From Nageia nagi (lineage: Eukaryota > Pinophyta), in the NCBI GenBank assembly GCA_050084985.1, contig JBITNC010000001.1, forward strand, positions 81,654,001-81,718,000: a DNA stretch of 64,000 nt, read 5' to 3'. A program made the translations under genes and the position numbers. Under the pieces are notes generated by a model. It was not told the DNA's origin. It made no database searches and was given only the letters and a program-made list of their open reading frames with translations. Below, one piece after another: positions 1 through 10,635 of the stretch. How positions within the stretch are numbered: position 1 is the first letter of the stretch; the number at the start of each line of letters is the position of its first letter.

Positions 1-690
1 TGTAGTATTCAGTGGCAACGAAGATAAATTTGTACCCCTAACTATATGTAGGATTGATAACACCCATGAAATCCAAAGCCCACATTGAGAAATGCCATGG
101 TGATGTACCATAGTTCAACTCTTGAGTAGGTGTTAATTCTAAGTGTGCATGCTTTTAACATTGCCAACACTTCTTGACATGCTCACAACAATCATGCTCC
201 ATGGTGGGGCAATAATAACCCATCCTAAACAACTTGCCATAGACTAATCTCCCATTGAAATGACCTTCACATGCCTCTCCATGAGCATGCTTCAATGCTA
301 TTCCAATCTTCTCATCATGAAGACATCTCAAAATAATACCATTAAATGATCTTTTATAAAGTATATCACCAATAATGACATATTTTGTAGCAAGCCTTTT
401 CATTCTAATATGTTCTTTCTTATCAAGTGTAGCATAAATAAAGTTATCCATCAAATATTTGAATATGTTTTGGTACCAAGGGATTACCTCATAACCAACC
501 TTTTGAGCAACACATATCATTTTCAAGTCCTCCTCAGTAAGTGATGGAGTTCCCAAGTTCTTGATAGTGAAAGTAGTCTCCCTACCTTCTATCTCAATTG
601 GTATAAGTGAAGATGCACTTGCCATTGCATCTATCAATCTATTATTATTCCTTGGAATGTTGTCTAATTGATACTCTCTCAAATCAAGCA
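1..690 (-). pseudogene. Integrase N-terminal zinc domain and start of catalytic core
   Basis: The 199-codon open stretch at 155-754 ends in an HHCC-type zinc-binding domain: EGHFNGRLVYGK, then GYYCPT and CCEHVKKCWQC near its C-terminus. Beyond its stop, the sequence down to base 1 translates as a start of the integrase core with WALDFMGVINP and FVATEY, which carries the first catalytic Asp. The core is cut by the window edge. This protein would join the cDNA to host DNA in the nucleus. Family assignment rests on the zinc signature and on the position just after the second RNase H. Confidence 0.8.
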
Positions 691-975
691 AGGAGTTTTG
701 CAACAAGGACTTTATATGGAATACGTTTTTCAGCCTTGGTGTTGTAGATCTCATTGACTTGATTCACTATCAGCTATGAATCCCCATAAATATGCAAATA
801 CATAACACCCATCTTTATAGCTGCTTTCAATCTTAATATGAGAGCCTCATATTCTATCATATTGTTATTACATTCAAATTATAGTTTGTATGACATAGAA
901 ATAATATCATTATAAGGTGATATCAATGCTATTCCTACTTCTAAACCTCGCATACACTATGATCCATCAAAATAC
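690..975 (-). pseudogene. Second, archaeal-type RNase H domain
   Basis: Conceptual translation of the minus strand gives a start DGS, then EVGIALISPYNDII, FECNNNMIEYEALI, KAAIKMGV and YGDS followed by VNQV. The D..., E-Y-E-A-L and G-D-S positions match the catalytic acids and helix of the additional RNase H found between RT/RNase H1 and integrase in Tat elements. At least two in-frame stops are present. It is too broken to be seen as one ORF; the call is by motif. Confidence 0.75.
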
Positions 976-1204
976 ATTTTCTAGAGTTTTGAAACCTCTA
1001 AAAAAGGAATGCTAATGGTCTTATTATCTCCAAAAGAAGGCCATAGTGATCCTCTTCTATACATTCTATAGTTTCTACTAAAGCACATTCATCCTAAAAT
1101 TCTTCTCTGAGTTCTGTACTATCTTCCATGGGAAACTCTACAACAAAATTTGCAACTACTTACCCTTTAACTAATTTTTATTTCATAAGCTTGACATCAA
1201 ACTC

Positions 1205-1605
1205 CTAAAGTAGCATGATCCATTTTGCTAACCTTCCATTGAGGCATGGTTTTGATATTATATATCTTAATGGATATACTTGAGTAAGTACATGTGTTGT
1301 GCTATTGATCATATAATGCCTCAACCACTCAGTAGCAAACACTATACATTGACATAACTTCTCAATGGGTGTGTACCTAGTTTCATATTCTTTCAATGTT
1401 CTGCTAATAAAGTAGACTACTCTTTCTTTACCAACATTACCCCAAATGCATGTTCTATATCTAAGACATAGAGCCAAAGGGGTTCTTTATGCCTATATGG
1501 AGCTAAGATCGATGGATGTAGCAAATACTCTTTTATTCTATCAAATGTTTTTTGACACCTAACATCCCATTTAAACTTAACTTCTTTCTTAAGTAAATGA
1601 GACAT
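1205..1605 (-). pseudogene. First RNase H domain of Ty3/gypsy pol
   Basis: Two overlapping minus-strand reading frames (1417-1605 and 1205-1477) together cover the RNase H that follows RT. The first holds the tether-to-RNase H sequence with CQKTFDRIKEYLLHPSIL and LYVLDIEHAFGVMLVKKE, including the first catalytic Asp. The second holds YFISRTLKEYETRYTPIEKL and ATEWLRHYM. A frameshift separates them. The enzyme would degrade the RNA of the RNA/DNA hybrid during reverse transcription. Confidence 0.8.
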
Positions 1606-1639
1606 AGTAGCTATCTTATCTATTAATTAATAAATGAAT

Positions 1640-2340
1640 CTTTTAATAGCTTGAATCTTACCTTGGAAGCTTCTCAATTACTTGAGATTCATAGGAGGAG
1701 ACATTTCTATGATAGCCTTAATCTTCTTTGGATCCACTTCAACCCCTCTCCTAGAGATAATGTGCCCCAAGAGTTTTCCTAATGATACCCCAAATACACA
1801 TTTTTGAGGCTTGATTCTTAACTTGTACTACTTCATCCTTTCAAATGTTGCTTTTACATCCTTGACATGGTATTCTTTATTCTTTGATTTTATCATGATA
1901 TCATATACATAGACCTCTATTGTTTTATGAATAAAGTCATGGAACATGGTTGTCATTGCTCTTTGATATGTGGCTCCTACATTTTAAGACCAAATGGCAT
2001 TACCTTATAGAAAATGTTGCCCCAAGGATTTCTAAATGCTATTTTATGCTAATCACTTTCCTTGATTTTGATTTGATTATATCCTAAAAATCCATCGATA
2101 AATGATAACATCTCATAACCTACCAAACTGTCAATGATCATATCTATGTTGGGTAGTGGGAAGTCATCTTTTGGAAATGCCTTATTGAGATCTCTAAAAT
2201 TGGTACATACTCTAATTTCACCTATATTCACTAAAACTACATTGGCCATCCATTTTGAATAATTAATGGGCCTAATGGAGCCAACTTCCAATAGTTTCTT
2301 AATTTCTTTTTTGACTAGTAAATAAATCTAAAAAGGTAGC
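1640..2340 (-). pseudogene. Reverse transcriptase domain, active site lost
   Basis: The 80-codon ORF at 2049-2291 contains IRVCTNFRDLNKAFPKDDFPLP and LSFIDGFLGYNQIKI, covering the first RT blocks and the first catalytic Asp (FIDG). Further on, near 1900-1915, the YxDD box reads YVYD, so one of the two paired catalytic Asp residues is replaced. Stops and frameshifts interrupt the rest. Lineage is consistent with the Tat-type domain order around it. Confidence 0.85.
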
Positions 2341-3186
2341 TTTCTCGATTTTTGCTTTACAGGAATTGCTCCTTTCTCAAAAACCAAGTTATGTACCACA
2401 AAATTTTCATCTAATCTAGGCATATCTATATATGACCATGCAAATAATTTAAAATAATCATGAAAGGATTGAATCAACTCATTGTGCAAAGGTTCCTCAA
2501 GGAGCTTACCTATTTTTAAGAATCATGGTGTCTCTTGATAACCAATGTTAACCTCCTTTATCTCTTCATTCAACCAAGTACTCTTTAATTTTGATGGTGT
2601 GGGAAAGGGAAACTCTCCCAACCCTTCAATTTTATCTTCCATAAATTCACCAAAGCAAGCATGTACATCTAGACAATGTTTGTGTCCTCTTTCCATGCCT
2701 AGATGGATATTTAGTTCTAGCACCCATAAATTCTAAGAAAGTATCATCATTATCAAACAAATCTATAGCATGTATTGCATCTTCATCATTTATTTCACAT
2801 TCAATAACAAAGCAATTTTGATCATCTCTTACCCATTCATCTTCTTGCATTAATAACGGAGAACTACCTTGACAATTATGACCATCTCCATGATATAGAA
2901 TAATGCAACATTTGTTTTTCTCCATGATTTACTATAAAGAGGACCTCCAATGGTCTTTATGGATCCCAAAGGAGTGTGGGTGATCCTTTTCCTGATCCTC
3001 CTACCATCCATCCAAGTCTCTCTTCAAATTGATGTTATTGATGTCCATGATGGTGTACAAATTGAACCTAATATCCTTGATGTTAATTCTTTGGAACATT
3101 TTTTTATAGATCTGCTCATTCTTAGCTAAGATATACTCATCTTCCACATCATATGGAATAAATCTCTTAGAGAGAACATAATTGCA
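2341..3186 (-). pseudogene. Protease-RT spacer, degenerate
   Basis: This stretch lies between the protease ORF and the RT and holds only short minus-strand ORFs (2523-2723 and 2647-2925). The second is acidic, with CEINDEDAIHAIDLFDNDD. No catalytic domain is recognisable. In Tat-type pol the protease-RT spacer is long and poorly conserved, so position is the main support for calling it pol remnant. Confidence 0.5.
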
Positions 3187-3897
3187 CTACTTGGCTATTT
3201 GCTCATTTGCTTCTACCTTGTAAACATTTCTTTCAAAACAAAACTTGAAACACCTATACAAAGTGGATGCTACTCCTTCCATGTAATCTATCCAAGGTCT
3301 TCCAAGAATGAAATTAAAATAAGGTTTTCCATTTGTAATGTAGAAGAGGGTATAAAGTACCTTGTTTCTTACTTTGATCAAAAGTGTGATGATTCCTACA
3401 CATTTCTTTAGAACACCATCAAACCCTTTAACTCTCATGGTAGTCTCTTCTCTTGGAGATAATAAATCTAGATCAAATTGTGAAAGCAAGTGAGTGGTGG
3501 TAATATTCAAAGCTCCACCATCTATCAATGATATCTTAGCTATATTGCCAAAGATATTTGCTTTAATAAACAATGGTGAATGTAATTGGGTCACATCTTT
3601 GCTTGGCCTTTCACTAGGGTGAAAAGTGATAACATCTCTTTTACTCCATATTTCTACCTTTTTCACAAAAGTAGTGATTGAGATGTTTCTATCCATATAA
3701 CTATTCTTGGAAATATGATTCATCATTTCTCTATTAGGTTCTAAAATTTGAAGCAATTCAAACAAACTAACCTTGGCTTGTGTATTTTTGAGTTGCTCAA
3801 TGAGGTCAAAACTTCTCAGGTCTTTAGGAAGTTCCTTTTCACATGTGATAGGATCTGTTGCTACTCTTGATCTTCCTCTTGTAAGTGTTACACACAC
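3187..3897 (-). pseudogene. Aspartic protease of Ty3/gypsy pol
   Basis: An open 236-codon stretch. The active-site region reads ISLIDGGALNI (bases about 3508-3530), an Asp-Gly-Gly variant of the D-[ST]-G loop of retroviral-type proteases, of a kind I recall from Tat-like elements. Downstream are a flap-like region and FILGRPWIDYMEG (about 3283-3320), the usual end of the domain, followed by STLYRCFKF. The protease would cut the Gag-Pol polyprotein. It is one of the longest open frames in this element, but upstream and downstream frames are broken. Confidence 0.85.
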
Positions 3898-4009
3898 TTC
3901 TTCATGGAAAATTACATTGATATGTTACTCTTCCCCTATATATTTAACCTCTATAGGAAACACATAAAATCCATCATCTATGAGCCTTTGTATTTTATTT
4001 CTTATGCCT

Positions 4010-5051
4010 CCACACCCATTAGTGGCATGCCCCTTAGTCTGATGATATTCATATTATCTATCTTCCTTGTGCTAGCCTCTGTACTAACTCATCTTCTTCT
4101 CACTTAGGTAAAGGTTGTAATAGTCTCTTTGCCATTAGATCTTTCAAGATAAACCTAGGAGGTATAAAAAACTTTATGAATTTCCTTTCTTTCTTTTCAT
4201 CTACTTTTTTTGTTACATGAATGGATTTATCTTTCTTTGGTGATTGTGGCTACTTATCCTTGGCCATAGGCTTGTCATCATATCGATATTTCACAAGTCT
4301 TAATTTCATAAGGACTTTTTCTTTTTCCAATAGCTTATATGTCATATCAAAAAATGCTAGATATGTATAATCAATGATATAATATTGTAAGGATAATATG
4401 ATAGCATCCTTTAAGATATTGTTTACCTCTTTTTCTATGAGCTTAGTTTTGATTTGTTGCCATGTATTCTTGAATCGCATGATAAACTTTCAAGATTTTT
4501 ATTACTACCTTACCTCATAGCACATAGATCTAAAACCATGACTTCATGCTTGATATTATGCTTATACTATTCTAGAAATAAGTTGCTTAATTCTTGAAAT
4601 GATGTAACTAACCTTTCAGGTAGAGAATAAAACCATTCATGATCCTCTTATTCCAAACTATGAGGAAAGAACTTTGTTTGTAATATTGAATCTACACTAA
4701 TTTTGAGCTCACACTCATCTTTAAATCCTTGCAAATGTCTCCTAGGACCTCTCTCCCTATTGAACTTACAAAACTTGGGATCTTTATAATCTGATGGTGG
4801 CATGCATAAATGGATCTCATCACATAGAGGGCTACCAAACTCAATCAAATCATTTAGCTGAGTTGGTCCTCTTACTAGTTGGTTAATCTTTGCATACCCC
4901 AAATAGTATTTTGAATATGATCATTGTTACTTCCATCATCATGGTTAGATCTTTTATTATATGCTTCTAGTCCATCATGCTAGATATCTCCCAAGAGCTC
5001 ATCAAAATCTCTTCTTGAAAGACTTTGCAAGAATACTCTTAATTGATCCAT
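4010..5051 (-). pseudogene. gag, degenerate
   Basis: A start codon at 5051 lies about 75 bases downstream of the primer site and opens MDQLRVFLQSLSRRDFDELL. Open pieces at 4648-4902 and 4250-4480 follow. Near 4030-4075 another frame gives YHQTKGHATNGC, the half zinc-knuckle motif that closes Tat-type gag; the same motif in the form YHRGHGHKTCEC is seen at about 56345 in the related element. Stops and frame changes throughout mean no functional capsid protein. Confidence 0.7.
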
Positions 5052-5087
5052 GTCTGAAATAATTCACTAAATTGCTTATTAGTCCTA

Positions 5088-5107
5088 ACTAAAACCCTAG
5101 GGTTTTA
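5088..5107. promoter_or_regulatory. Palindromic telobox-like motif in element leader
   Basis: The leader just inside the primer site contains AAAACCCTAGGGTTTT, a palindrome built of two AAACCCTA telobox-like halves. A similar motif (AAAACCTTAGGGTTTT, at about 19354-19370) occupies the same place in the minus-strand element at 17990-20129. Teloboxes are known plant promoter motifs bound by telomere-repeat-binding factors. Whether this one acts in transcription is inference. Confidence 0.4.
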
Positions 5108-5124
5108 GCACAACTACTTATAAT

Positions 5125-5141
5125 TCATGTTAAGTTCACCA
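5125..5141 (-). other. Primer binding site
   Basis: The minus strand reads TGGTGAACTTAACATGA directly after the LTR end, separated by a few bases. It matches TGGTGAACCCGATGTGA at 54460-54476 at 12 of 17 positions, and every difference is a transition. The tRNA it would pair with is not assigned. Confidence 0.65.
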
Positions 5142-5144
5142 AAA

Positions 5145-5856
5145 TGTTTACAAATAAAGTGTATTCAAGAATGCAAATAAATGAATACCTATAGTAGATA
5201 ATGAATAATTAGAATTGAAATGACATTACCAAACAAGACTAAGTTTGTATACTTAACTCATGGAATGTACTTGATATCAATGAATGGAAGATAGTGATGA
5301 AGCCTCAAAAACTAATGAAATCTGCACTCAAATTCATGGAGCAATATGATCCAAAGAGAGGGCCACAAGTGATCTAGTGCATGCTTGGAAGGAGTGTTAG
5401 TGGTCTATTTCATTTACAGAGGAGCATTGGTAGTCTTCATTAGACTATAGTCTATTCTAAACTAACTCTATGCATCCACACAAACTCTCAATGATCTCAA
5501 TTTGATACTTATATAAGCTAACAATCATCAAGATGCACACATAAGGAAGTACACAAACCCAACCTTGAATGGTGGTTTCACGAGACACCTAAAAGATTGC
5601 CATCATCAAGACCAGATATGGGATCATGTATCTCCTTGATATAGACTTACTATTAGATACTTTTTTATATAGATAATAATATGACCTACTCCTTAGGTTG
5701 ATGTGTACCTACATAAATAAGAATATAGTAAGTTGATGATATATATTGACCATATCTAAGATAACATTAATATTCTTGAACTAAGTGTGTATAAGTGTGG
5801 GCACATATTTTCTAATGTATTAATCTAAATGCATAAATTAATTTTAGGTGGTAACA
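5145..5856 (-). repeat. 5' LTR of the minus-strand Tat-type element
   Basis: About 712 bp. On the minus strand it starts TGTTACCACCTAAAATTAA and ends in TTTATTTGTAAACA, next to the primer site. The start parallels TGTTAACACATAAAAATGA at 60579 and the end is nearly identical to the LTR ends at 54457 and 61501. Bases 5857 onward belong to the LTR of another element. The 3' LTR needed to confirm the target duplication is off the window. Confidence 0.8.
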
Positions 5857-5952
5857 TATGTAATTTGTATGATTTCATAATGATGAATATTTTTTTTTGA
5901 ATCTATAAGTGAGGATCTTAGTATGCTATAAGCATCTGGTGATTATGGATCA
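5857..5952 (+). repeat. 5' LTR remnant (3' end only)
   Basis: The last bases align with the end of the LTR at 11240-11333: both have TTTGTATGAT, a T-run, TCTATAAGTGAGGATCT, AGTATGCTATAA and TGATTATGGATCA. Similarity stops abruptly at 5857, exactly where the minus-strand LTR ends. Confidence 0.85.
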
Positions 5953-5954
5953 TG

Positions 5955-5966
5955 TGGTATTAGAGC
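5955..5966 (+). other. Primer binding site, initiator tRNA-Met type
   Basis: TGGTATTAGAGC starts two bases after the LTR end and differs by one transition from the common plant primer site TGGTATCAGAGC, complementary to the 3' end of initiator tRNA-Met. Confidence 0.85.
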
Positions 5967-6181
5967 TTGTGTGCACAAAATTTGGGATTAAAATTTAGGG
6001 TATTTCATGCTACCACCTATGTGATTTTTGATGTTCAAAAGGAGATCTCAAAAACAAGAGTTGATTCCAAAGGATCCTAAGATTGGTTGAAGAAGCATAG
6101 TGACATAAATGGTAATGCGAAGGAGCAATAGTCTACTATTTTTACCATGTTGGATTTCTATTTTGAAAAGAGATTTTCATA

Positions 6182-7050
6182 AATGGAGAATCTTTTGGCT
6201 CATTTGGTTGAGTTGTTGGTTGCTGGAGCAAATGTAAATAGTAATTAGATACATAAAGATGTAGTTGGAAGATTTGATTCATCATCTTTATCAAATCAAG
6301 TTCCATTCAAGATGGAGGCCAAAGTGGACATTCCTACTTTTAGAGGAGAGGTTGATGTAGAAAAGTTAAACAATTGGAGGTTCATTTCAAAATTCATGGT
6401 ATTGTAAATAATTTTGATAAAATATCTTTTGCTAGATTAAATATGAGTGTACATGCTTTAGTTTTGTGGGAAATCCATGTAGAAACTCCTAAGCATGGAC
6501 ACTTATTAGAAATATCTTCTTGGAATGAATTTAAGGAGTTGTTAAGAGATCAATTTTATCCATTAGAATATCATAATAAATAATTGATGAAATGAAAATT
6601 CTTTAGACAACAAAGAGGAAAAATAGTCAAAGAATACACTATGAAATTTAGGAAACAAGCTTCTTCACTTTGGGTTTCACTAAAATATCTTCAAACTTTA
6701 ATGAAGTACATTGGAGGTTTACATAGTCATTTGGAAAATACTATCATGTTGTTTAATCCTACTAATCTTGATTAAGTGTGTGTGCAAGCACAATACTTAG
6801 AGGAGTATGGTAAATTAAGGAGACAATATAATGAATCCAAGAAGGATTCTAATTCAAGGGGAAGACAAGAAAAGGATAAATCTCAAGATAAAGGCAAAGG
6901 TAAGTAAGAGATTAAGATCACTAATATTTCAAAGGAAGAAGGTGATTGTAGACATTGTAGTCATTGTAATAAAGATGGTCATGTTGATGATAAATGTTAT
7001 AAATTACATCTAAAATTACATCCATATAAGCATAAGAATAAGGAGAAAAC
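6182..7050 (+). pseudogene. gag with CCHC zinc knuckle
   Basis: A start at 6182 opens MENLLAHLVELLVAGAN. After a frameshift the 6374-6583 frame gives HFKIHGIVNNFDKISFA and WNEFKELLRDQFYP, a typical Ty3/gypsy capsid region. Near 6955-7000 is an intact zinc knuckle, CSHCNKDGHVDDKCYKLH (C-X2-C-X4-H-X4-C). The Lys-rich linker before it fits the nucleocapsid. Frame changes and stops make it non-functional. Confidence 0.8.
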
Positions 7051-7189
7051 TAATGCTATAGTTATTAGATGTGAAGATATTGAAGGAACTTTAGATGTTG
7101 ATGAGAGAATAAATTGTTCAACCATTCAAATGGTTGAGGACCCTCAGGATATTGAAGGACAAAGGATTCAATTATTCCACCTCAAAATA

Positions 7190-7768
7190 TAAATTAAGAA
7201 AACCAAAGTAGATTGCATTATTGATCCAATTTCTAAAGCAAATTTGATTTCAGAGACTATGGTAAGTAATTTGGGATTGGAAACATTCAACCATCCAAAG
7301 CCATATCCTTTGGGTTGGGTGCATCGTAATGCTAGTTTACAAGTCACTAAATAATGTAAGTTAAAATTTGCTATTTATGCAAAGTACATTGATGAAGTTG
7401 TGGTTGATATTATTCATTTATATATTTGTGATGTTATTCTTGGTAATCATTATATGTGGGATAGATATGGTATCTATTACAAAAGATTGAACAAATTGCA
7501 ATTAGTGAAATATGGAAAGGTGTTTCTAGCTAGTGCACATAAAAATAAGAAAAAGATAGCTTTGGTCACTTCCAATAAGTTAAAACATCTTCTGAATGAT
7601 TCTAAAAATTTTATTATGATCATGGTGAAAATAGGAGCCTTAGGTGAGGTGAATCTCATGCTATCAATAGTGTGCAATATTGATCGTAGGCTATTAGTAG
7701 CATGCAATAAAGAGGATCAAATGCAAAATTTAGTTATAGAGTTTATTGAATTATTTACAAATACATAA
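7190..7768 (+). pseudogene. Aspartic protease, active site altered
   Basis: The frame gives CIIDPISKANLISETMV where the D-[ST]-G loop is expected, so the catalytic triad reads Asp-Pro-Ile and is probably dead. It continues with YPLGWVHRNASLQVTK and ICDVILGNHYMWDR, the terminal block of the domain, then the open 7400-7768 stretch leading into the RT. Domain order and the ILG-type end block support the call. Confidence 0.75.
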
Positions 7769-7859
7769 GGATTTCCTCCTATACAAGATATATAACATGA
7801 TATTAAATTGTTACCTAATGCTTCATTGCCCAACATAGCTTTATATCGAAAACCAATTT

Positions 7860-8640
7860 GGAGCAAGAGGAGATAAAGAGGTAGATTTAGGAATTGGTTG
7901 ATCAAGGTGTGATCAAACCAAGTACATCTCCATGTGGATCACCTATTATTTTGGTTCCCAAGAAGGATCAAACTTGGAGAATCTATATTGAATATAGATG
8001 ACTTATCAAAATCACCATAAAAAATCACTATCATTTGCATCAAATAGATGATATTTTATATCAGCTGTAAGGGCCAAGATTATTCATAAAACTAGAATTG
8101 AGGAGTCGATATTACCAAGTTTGTATCAAGGTAGAGGACATTTGGAAGACTTATTTCAAGACAAAATAATTCCTATTTTAGTGGCTTGTTTTTCCATTTA
8201 GTTTTTTAAATGAACTCGCTACATTTATGAGGGTAATGAATGATGTAGTTCATCCATTTATTGATTCTTTTGTTATTGTATACTTGGATGATATTCTTGT
8301 TTATAGTTCTACTTGGGAAGAATGTGTTGTACATATTAGAAAAGTTTTTTAATATTTGCATAAGGAGAAGTTGTTATTGAAACATTCAAAAAGTGAATTT
8401 GGCAAAGAGTCTTTGGTGTATTTGGGCCATGTTATTGGTCATGGATAACTAAAGATAGATCCTAGTAAAGTAAGTATTATAGTAGATTGGCCAAGGCCAT
8501 CTAATGTAATTAAAGTAAGAATTTTCTTAGGTTTTATCCAATAGTAGATTGGCCAAGGCCATCTAATGTAATTAAAGTAAGAATTTTCTTAGGTTTTATC
8601 CAATATTTAAGAAATTTTATTGTTGATTTTTCTCATATTG
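7860..8640 (+). pseudogene. Reverse transcriptase domain
   Basis: Translation gives VIKPSTSPCGSPIILVPKKD and later TFMRVMNDVVHPFID followed by YLDDILVYS at about 8280-8306, so the YxDD box is intact. Stops lie before and after, and the end of the domain is disrupted by a perfect 62 bp tandem duplication. The enzyme would copy the element RNA in virus-like particles. Confidence 0.85.
8479..8602 (+). repeat. Perfect 62 bp tandem duplication inside pol
   Basis: Bases 8479-8540 and 8541-8602 are identical. The unit begins ATAGTAGATTGGCCAAGG and ends AGGTTTTATCCA. As 62 is not a multiple of three it shifts the frame at the RT to RNase H junction. No mismatch has built up, unlike the rest of the element, so the event looks recent, or is an assembly artefact. 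Confidence 0.95.
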
Positions 8641-9120
8641 CTTCACCTTTACATGATGTAATTAGTAAGCAGCAAGTTTTTCATTGGAGGAAAGAACAAC
8701 AAACATCTTTTTATTCCTTGAAGAAAATGACTATTAGTGCACCTATGCTAGTACTTCCTAATTTGTAGAATCCATTTGAAGTAGAGACTAATGCAAGTGA
8801 CTATGCCATGGGAGCGATTGTATTATAAGAAGGTAAACCAATTTTCTATCATTATAAAAAATTTAGTGGGGCTATTTTAAATTATCCTACTTATTATAAG
8901 GAAATGCATGCATTGGTTCAAGATGTTAAAAAGTGGAAACATTACTTAATGGAGAGAGAAACAATCATTCATACTAATCATTAACCATTAAAGTATTTAC
9001 AAACTCAATTAAAATTGCAACAAACTAGACACTATAGATGGATGAGTTTTTTATAACAATTTCATCTAGTGATCAAGTATAAGAAAGGAACATAGAATAA
9101 GGTTGTTGATATTCTTTCTA
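8641..9120 (+). pseudogene. RNase H domain
   Basis: The frame shows FHWRKEQQTSFYSLKKMT, then VETNASDYAMGAIVL with the first catalytic Asp, YYKEMHALVQDVKKWKHYL with the catalytic Glu, and HTNHXPLKYLQTQ (stop in the middle). Order and motifs match the RNase H of Ty3/gypsy. Two or more stops are present. Confidence 0.8.
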
Positions 9121-9179
9121 GACCATCTATAACTACATATTCCATGCCATCAATAGCATGTAGTACTTATTTTAAGATG

Positions 9180-10400
9180 TTAATGATGTGCAAATAGGGG
9201 CCAATGAGTTCCTTCTCAATGCTAAAATTTCTTCCTTTTATGTCTAAGTCATTTTCAAAGGCATATGTGCAAGATCCTAACTTCAAATAGGTGTATGAGC
9301 AATTGTCTTCATCTAGGTCCAAGTATGAGGGTTTAATGCATTATGTATACCTATAGGTGAAAGGATTGGACTAATTAGATAAGAACATACTTCAAAGATT
9401 GAAAGATATTTTATGGTTGAAAATATATTGTATAATTTACAAAGGTATTCTTTGTGTTGCACCAGCAAGTCAAGTAACAGGAAATTGGGTTTGTATCAAC
9501 CACTTCTAGTACCCTCACGTCCATGGGAGTGTATCTCAATGGATTTTATGGGAGGATTTCCTATAACTAAGAAGGGTCATGGCTATTTTTATTTTTTGTT
9601 GTGGGTAAATTTAGCAAGATGTATGTTTTGATTCTATGTATGAAGATTATAATAGGACAAGATGCTACAAATTTGCTCTTTTCTCATGTTTAGGTTCATT
9701 TTGGATTACCTAATTCTATTGATTTAGATATATATAGTAGATATTTGGGCAATTTGTGGATATGTTTATGGAAAAATATGGATACAAGGTTGAAGAGGAG
9801 TACTTCCTTTCATCCTCAAATGAATGGACAAACCAAGGTGGTGAATAGGACACTAGGTCAACTCTTGAGGGGTTATTTTGGAAAGCATCCTAAGTCTTGG
9901 GATGAACATCTTGAATACAATAGGGCACTTCATTCTTCCACTAGTAAGAGTCCTTTTGAGACTTGTTTTAATTACTTACCACCTTCACATTTTGATTATA
10001 TGTTTGAGAAGCAAAAAGATAGAGAATATTCACTTGAGAAAGAGGAAAAGCAAGCTAAAAAATTTGTTAAAAATATTAGGCAAATTCATTTGAAAGTCCA
10101 AGACCAACTTGAGACAAGCAAATCCAAGTACAAGATGAGACATGAAAAACATATATTTAAATATAATTTTCCTATGGAAGACCATGTTTGGTTGCATATT
10201 AGTAAGGATAGGTTGCAAGGACCAACCAAGAAGTTGAAGCCTATAAGGTATGAACCATTTGAGATTATGGAGAAAGTAAGTGAGAATGCTTTTGTATTGA
10301 GTATACCAACATATATAAATATTTATTTAGTTGTAAACATAAAACATTTGAAAATATATGAGCCATCTATGTTTATTGAAGATGAAGCAGGTTTAAATTA
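9180..10400 (+). pseudogene. Integrase, catalytic Glu replaced
   Basis: The core begins PWECISMDFMGGFPITKKGH (about 9520-9580), with the first catalytic Asp. The second Asp region reads NSIDLDIYSRYLG and keeps an Asp. The Glu region reads HPQMNGQTKVVNRT; the AAG Lys codon at 9835-9837 stands where the catalytic Glu is expected. The open 218-codon stretch at 9745-10401 covers the core end and the C-terminal domain (VWLHISKDRL, GPTKKLKPIRYEPFEI). Lines before 9400 hold the degraded N-terminal zinc domain. Confidence 0.85.
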
Positions 10401-10404
10401 GATT

Positions 10405-10635
10405 TTGCCATCTCTTGAATACTTAGCTCCTAATAATATGGATGAAATCAAGGATGATTCCATATTGCAAAAGAAGGTTCATGCTATAATAAGGGGTGAG
10501 ATAGATTTATGGTTGGTTGGATTGAAGGGAAAAAAGCCTAATAAAGCTAAGTGGATGGACAAGTCCAAATTTGGGGAGTTGTATCCACATCTATGCATTT
10601 ATGGGACCAAATGCTTTCCCATTAGGGAGGTGTGA
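10405..10635 (+). pseudogene. Chromodomain-like C-terminus of integrase
   Basis: This 76-codon frame follows the integrase after a stop. It contains SILQKKVHAIIRGEIDLWLVGLKG, then KPNKAKWMDKSKFGELYPHL, which fits the I-L, L-V-x-x-K-G and A-x-W positions of chromodomains fused to chromovirus integrases. Such domains direct insertion toward marked chromatin. It supports assigning the element to the chromoviruses. Confidence 0.65.

Larger units (their letters stand above)
1..5856 (-). mobile_element. Tat-type Ty3/gypsy retrotransposon, 5' part, cut by window edge
   Basis: Read on the minus strand the order is LTR, primer site, gag, protease, reverse transcriptase, RNase H, a second archaeal-type RNase H and the start of integrase. 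The dual RNase H order is characteristic of the Tat lineage. The 3' LTR is outside the window. The reading frame is broken by many stops and frame changes, so the copy is dead. The LTR ends resemble those of the element at 53532-61501, which places both in one broad family. The right edge of the LTR lies inside the 5' LTR of the plus-strand chromovirus that follows, so this element inserted after that one. Confidence 0.85.
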
